From Candidatus Thorarchaeota archaeon (GTDB lineage Archaea > Asgardarchaeota > Thorarchaeia > Thorarchaeales > Thorarchaeaceae), in contig DAOWDY010000254.1 of the NCBI GenBank assembly GCA_030638785.1, positions 1-7,687 of the forward strand: a DNA stretch of 7,687 nucleotides, read 5' to 3'. Each line of letters begins with the position of its first letter. The stretch's first letter is position 1. Positions 4,968-7,687 of the stretch are shown here, one piece after another. A program made the translations under genes and the position numbers. Under the pieces are notes generated by a model. It saw only the letters and a list, made by a program, of their open reading frames with translations, ran no database searches and was not told where the DNA came from.

Positions 4968-5993
4968 TTATACATTCAGTGTAACCTGAAGGATAGTCAA
5001 TCCCCCACCATCCTCTGTCAGGAACACGATGTCGTCAACTACTACAACATCCCCCGCCCCTTCCTTGCCATCCCCCCAGCTCGCGGCGAAAGTGGGATTT
5101 TCTGGATCACTCACATCTATCACAATCAGTCCACGTTCATAGAATGAAACATATGCCATTGTTCCAACGACAAAGACTGAGTTCATATATCCACCGTTAT
5201 CGAATATTCCGACTTGTGTGATATCAGTAGGGTCTGTTGCATCAAGAATCTGGAGTTCCCCACGTCCAGTTCCATGGTTCCCGACATAGATGTAGTCTCC
5301 TAAAACAAAGGGATTACAAAGATCCACATCATCTGGCATGTATGACTCAATCTGGAATGGGTGTTCAGGATCACTAACATTGACGACTTTCAATCCTGTG
5401 TTGTCATTTCTGTGGTCAACCACATAGACAAGATCATTAGCCACATGTAATTGTATACAGGCTCCGAGTATCGAATATTGGCCCAGCACCTCAGGACTTG
5501 ATGGTTCACTAACATTGAGTATGATGAGCCCCTCGCTCAAGTCTGCAACGTAGGCGATGTCCCCTATTACTTGGACATCATAGGTTTCACCACTATTAAC
5601 GTACTCTCCAATCTGGACTGGGTTAGTAGGATCGCTCGCATCAATTATCCGCAATGAACCGAACTGGTCTGCCACGTATACGATATCGCCTTCAACATCG
5701 AGTTTGATTGGAAAATCCTCATCCTCCAAGGATCCCAATTCAACGGGGTTCGAGGGGTCACTGACATCGATAAGCACAAGACCTCTTGGTGTTGGTTCCC
5801 CTAAATCCAAAACATATGCGATATCATTCTCGACAACAACTGCACCAGCCCAGCCTCCTGTATCAATCTCTGCTAGTTCTACTAATTCGACTTGCATCGA
5901 TTGTGGTATTAAAGCAAGGGGGATCATTATCCCCGCTGCAACTAAGACTATGAGAGAAATACCGATGACGATACGTTTGTGAGCCTTGTTCAT
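4968..5993 (-). CDS. LVIVD-repeat seven-bladed beta-propeller, membrane-anchored or secreted (copy B)
   Basis: This 341-residue paralogue of the gene at 1389-2408 has the same layout. There is a basic N-terminus (MNKAHKR), a hydrophobic signal or anchor helix at 8-30, and seven repeats of the D-I-A-Y-V-x-D ... G-L-x-I-I-D-V-S-D-P type. Residues 1-78 match copy A except at positions 2, 4 and 69. Divergence then rises along the protein and is greatest in blades 6-7, where copy B has one extra residue near 303-312 and one at the C-terminus. Gly and Asp turn positions are kept, so the fold should be the same while surface loops differ, hinting at a different partner. It has a TATA-like box 30 nt before the ATG and lies 82 nt after phosphoesterase B. 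Its stop is 43 nt before the amrS A start. Confidence 0.9.
   Translation of the reverse strand: MNKAHKRIVIGISLIVLVAAGIMIPLALIPQSMQVELVELAEIDTGGWAGAVVVENDIAYVLDLGEPTPRGLVLIDVSDPSNPVELGSLEDEDFPIKLDVEGDIVYVADQFGSLRIIDASDPTNPVQIGEYVNSGETYDVQVIGDIAYVADLSEGLIILNVSEPSSPEVLGQYSILGACIQLHVANDLVYVVDHRNDNTGLKVVNVSDPEHPFQIESYMPDDVDLCNPFVLGDYIYVGNHGTGRGELQILDATDPTDITQVGIFDNGGYMNSVFVVGTMAYVSFYERGLIVIDVSDPENPTFAASWGDGKEGAGDVVVVDDIVFLTEDGGGLTILQVTLNV
5919..5934 (-). repeat. Short inverted repeat inside the LVIVD signal-peptide coding region (copy B)
   Basis: GGGGAT and ATCCCC with a 4-nt loop, base for base the same as at 2334-2349. It lies inside a 124-bp stretch that is identical in the two copies. Confidence 0.3.
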
Positions 5994-6023
5994 TCAAATA
6001 CCAAGAAATGGAAGGTCTAAACT

Positions 6024-6031
6024 CAATAAAA
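6024..6031 (-). promoter_or_regulatory. TATA-like box of LVIVD copy B
   Basis: TTTTATTG on the minus strand, 30 nt before the ATG at 5993. The box is unchanged relative to copy A, although bases a few positions upstream differ. Confidence 0.5.
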
Positions 6032-6075
6032 GAAGCATCTTCGGCGCAACCAAATAATCGAAACAAAGAATTCTT

Positions 6076-6732
6076 TTAGAAGAAAACCTCAGTGATTTTT
6101 TCCGTGGATGGGAATGCTACATTGATGACCCTAGTAATCCCAATTCTGATGTCCGGGTTCGTTGCATAGTGGATATGACCATGAACTACCAAATCAGGTT
6201 GAGCTTCCTTGAAGGTGTTTGAGACCCACCATGAAAACGATACGGGATAGGTCTCTGCTGAGAGGGGGCTATAATGTAGAAGAACGATTGAACGGTCGCA
6301 GGTTCTCTTCAACTCTCCAAGACGCTGTGCAAGATATTGTATCCTGTTCTCGAATATCTCTTCAAGACTGCTATCTTGAGGACTGTTAGCTACATCCAAT
6401 ACTGGTACTCCTAGAATCCCCAGATTCGTCCCTTTATCGGAAATCACAGTGGTCTCACCATCAAGAAATGTAATTCTCTCTCCCACTATCTTCTGAACAG
6501 ATTCCACAGGGGCTCCGTGTTCATCATTGCCAAAACAGGCGATTACTGGCAACTCCTTCCCAAAACGGTTTGTAATAGCATTAGCAACGTGGCTATACTC
6601 TTCTATTTTTCCAGAGTCGATCATATCCCCAGCAAGCAGAAAGATATCAGGACTCTCACATTTTTCTAGAGCGCTCTTGAACTCACTAAGATATCGGGGA
6701 CTATGGACATCTGAAATAGCTGCTATTCTCAC
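6076..6732 (-). CDS. Calcineurin-like metallophosphoesterase (copy B)
   Basis: Second copy of the 218-residue phosphoesterase. All metal ligands are present: D8 and H10 (ISDVH), D36 (AGDMID), N69 (FGNDEH), H153 (LHYSP), H184 and H186 (VHGHIH). About 22 residues differ from copy A; they avoid the metal sites and cluster around 47-64, at 99-103 and at the C-terminus (EVFF in place of DIPF). The GTG start and the GGTGA ribosome-binding site are conserved. It follows phosphoribosyltransferase B by 63 nt through a spacer almost identical to that of copy A, with no well-placed TATA box, so the genes are probably co-transcribed. An intact frame and intact sites argue that it is functional and not a decaying duplicate. 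Confidence 0.93.
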   Translation of the reverse strand: MRIAAISDVHSPRYLSEFKSALEKCESPDIFLLAGDMIDSGKIEEYSHVANAITNRFGKELPVIACFGNDEHGAPVESVQKIVGERITFLDGETTVISDKGTNLGILGVPVLDVANSPQDSSLEEIFENRIQYLAQRLGELKRTCDRSIVLLHYSPLSAETYPVSFSWWVSNTFKEAQPDLVVHGHIHYATNPDIRIGITRVINVAFPSTEKITEVFF

Positions 6733-6736
6733 AATC

Positions 6737-6741
6737 TCACC
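6737..6741 (-). promoter_or_regulatory. Shine-Dalgarno of phosphoesterase B
   Basis: GGTGA on the minus strand, four nt before the GTG at 6732; same motif and spacing as in copy A, although the bases between motif and start differ. Confidence 0.45.
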
Positions 6742-6795
6742 TTAGTTTCTCTGAGAATATCTTGAATTTCTTCATAGCACAGGGTGTGATAAAGA

Positions 6796-7446
6796 CTATA
6801 CTTCTTTCCTGTAATCCTCTAGAACAAGAATGACCTCGCTGTCGGGCACATCATACCATTTCACGTAGGCATTGGCAACAGCAAAGATGAAACCGGTTTC
6901 TATTCTGGGGCAAACAAGAACACTTACCTGATTACCAACAAGTTCTGCTGCGCTCCCTGAGGCTGTAGGAGCTGCAACTATGATACTATTTGGTCCAAGA
7001 GTTCTTACGGACTCAATAGCAGCCAGCATTGTATACCCACTAGCAATCCCGTCATCAACAAGGATAACATCTTTCTCAGAAGGATTGACGTTTCCTACAA
7101 GACCTCTATAATCATTCTTTCTTCTCTCTATCTGTTCCTCTGTCTGTTTGACCACCATGTCTATCTGCACTTGTTTCAGACCAATTGACCTAACTAACCT
7201 CTCATTGAGTAGCAATGCACCGTGAGAGGTCAGTGCTCCGAATCCTGCTTCTGGATTTCCAGGAACCTGCAACTTTCTAACAATGATGGCGTCTAGCTCT
7301 GCATGCAATGACTTTGCGATTTGTACCCCAACCGGAATTCCGCCGTTGGGTATTGCAAGAACTATCGGGCGGGTTTCAAATCGGATCTTCTGCAACTCTT
7401 GAGCCAAGACCTTTCCGGCATCGGTTCTATTTCTATACGTGATCAT
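6796..7446 (-). CDS. Predicted phosphoribosyltransferase, COG1926 type (copy B)
   Basis: From the ATG at 7446 the protein has 216 residues, the same length as copy A and without an indel. The PRPP-binding motif VILVDDGIASGYT (127-139), the PNGGIPVG loop (33-40) and RKLQVPGNPEAGFGA (57-71) are all unchanged. Differences gather in the N-terminal 30 residues, around 75-120, and at 149-171, which are surface or hood-like regions that could alter acceptor choice. The frame can be extended to an ATG at 7494, but that would overlap the radical SAM gene by 47 nt and add residues absent from copy A. The ATG at 7446 has GGGAG six nt upstream and aligns exactly with the copy A start. It lies just past the radical SAM stop (TGA ending at 7448, one base between), so translation is probably coupled. 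Confidence 0.9.
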   Translation of the reverse strand: MITYRNRTDAGKVLAQELQKIRFETRPIVLAIPNGGIPVGVQIAKSLHAELDAIIVRKLQVPGNPEAGFGALTSHGALLLNERLVRSIGLKQVQIDMVVKQTEEQIERRKNDYRGLVGNVNPSEKDVILVDDGIASGYTMLAAIESVRTLGPNSIIVAAPTASGSAAELVGNQVSVLVCPRIETGFIFAVANAYVKWYDVPDSEVILVLEDYRKEV

Positions 7447-7447
7447 C

Positions 7448-7687
7448 TCAATCTCCCTTTCCTGTTCTCGCGTCAATTGCCAGGTCATATCCACAACTGG
7501 TGCATTTTCCTTTGTTATCCGCAGCTAGAACTCTCGATGACATCGACAATCGTTCTACACATACTGTACCACATCTTGTGCAAACTGTATCCTCCAAGCC
7601 TCGCTTTCCTACATTCCCAATGTATACGAATTCGAGACCCTTTTGTTTTGCCGTTTCTCTTTCTTCCAAGTGTACATCCAATTTAGG
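7448..7687 (-). CDS. amrS: Radical SAM enzyme of the AmmeMemoRadiSam (AmrS-like) family, C-terminal part (copy B, cut by window edge)
   Basis: The frame is open from the window edge to a TGA at 7450-7448, giving the last 79 residues. It aligns with the C-terminus of copy A: KGLEFVYIGNV, GLEDTVC, then the zinc-ribbon-like cysteine pairs CTRC and CTSC, then GYDLAI. Roughly two thirds of the residues are identical, so this is the most diverged of the four cassette pairs over the part that can be compared. The catalytic CxxxCxxC region lies outside the window. A TTG at 7681 could be mistaken for a start, but in-frame codons continue to the edge and match copy A upstream of it. The protein ends GKGD, seven residues short of copy A, leaving one base before the phosphoribosyltransferase ATG. 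Confidence 0.85.
   Translation of the reverse strand, partial: PKLDVHLEERETAKQKGLEFVYIGNVGKRGLEDTVCTRCGTVCVERLSMSSRVLAADNKGKCTSCGYDLAIDARTGKGD
7453..7457 (-). promoter_or_regulatory. Shine-Dalgarno of phosphoribosyltransferase B
   Basis: GGGAG on the minus strand six nt before the ATG at 7446, at the end of the radical SAM gene. It decides for 7446 over the upstream in-frame ATG at 7494. Confidence 0.45.

Larger units (their letters stand above)
5750..6929. repeat. High-identity tract within the duplication (copy B side)
   Basis: Partner of 2165-3344, offset 3585 bp. It spans the 3' third of the phosphoribosyltransferase, the spacer, the whole phosphoesterase, the LVIVD promoter and the LVIVD signal region. 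Confidence 0.6.
4968..7687 (-). repeat. Tandem cassette duplication, copy B (right end outside window)
   Basis: Same gene order and orientation as copy A, with only 43 bp between the end of this copy's last gene and the start of copy A's amrS. No transposase, terminal inverted repeat or tRNA is visible at the junction, so duplication by unequal recombination is likelier than transposition. Confidence 0.9.

Noticed and set aside
7447..7494. Extended N-terminus of phosphoribosyltransferase B from an ATG at 7494
   Set aside because: The added 16 residues have no counterpart in copy A and overlap the radical SAM reading frame, while the ATG at 7446 has a ribosome-binding site and aligns exactly with copy A.
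1389..7687. Mobile element as the cause of the duplication
   Set aside because: No transposase, integrase, terminal inverted repeat or attachment site is visible at 1389, 4925-4967 or elsewhere in the window.

Overview
The window reads as archaeal chromosomal DNA. The genes are compact, all lie on the minus strand, and have moderate GC. Three first-in-unit genes have AT-rich TATA-like boxes exactly 30 nt upstream of their start codons. Internal genes overlap or follow closely and carry purine-rich Shine-Dalgarno sequences, some with GTG or TTG starts. An ArsR-type winged helix fused to membrane segments, a COG1926-type phosphoribosyltransferase and secreted LVIVD and Kelch propellers would suit an Asgard archaeon (for example a Thorarchaeia-like lineage) or another uncultured archaeon. 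That placement is inference from gene style only.

The core is a tandemly repeated four-gene cassette. In transcription order (right to left on the + strand) it is: a radical SAM enzyme of the AmmeMemoRadiSam type (amrS-like), a phosphoribosyltransferase, a calcineurin-type metallophosphoesterase, and a membrane-anchored or secreted seven-repeat LVIVD beta-propeller. Copy A is complete (4924 down to 1389). Copy B (7687 down to 4968) is cut by the window edge inside its radical SAM gene. From the LVIVD start to the phosphoribosyltransferase start the two copies stay in register at 3585 bp with no indel. All visible catalytic motifs are intact in both, so both look functional. Divergence is patchy: about 1.2 kb (roughly 2165-3344 against 5750-6929) is near-identical, while the flanks are much less so, which suggests gene conversion.

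Left of the cassette are three genes: a winged-helix regulator with about five membrane helices (487-1284), a 55-codon HTH-like small gene overlapping its 3' end (330-497), and the first 85 codons of a secreted Kelch-type protein running off the left edge (1-255).

Working model (inference): the radical SAM enzyme, phosphoribosyltransferase and phosphoesterase form one cytoplasmic route, perhaps radical modification of a small molecule, transfer of phosphoribose, then phosphate removal. The LVIVD propeller, with its own promoter, acts at the cell surface. The AMMECR1 and Memo partners often found with this radical SAM family are not in the window. No tRNA, rRNA, CRISPR array, transposase or origin was seen, and no intergenic stretch exceeds 110 bases.
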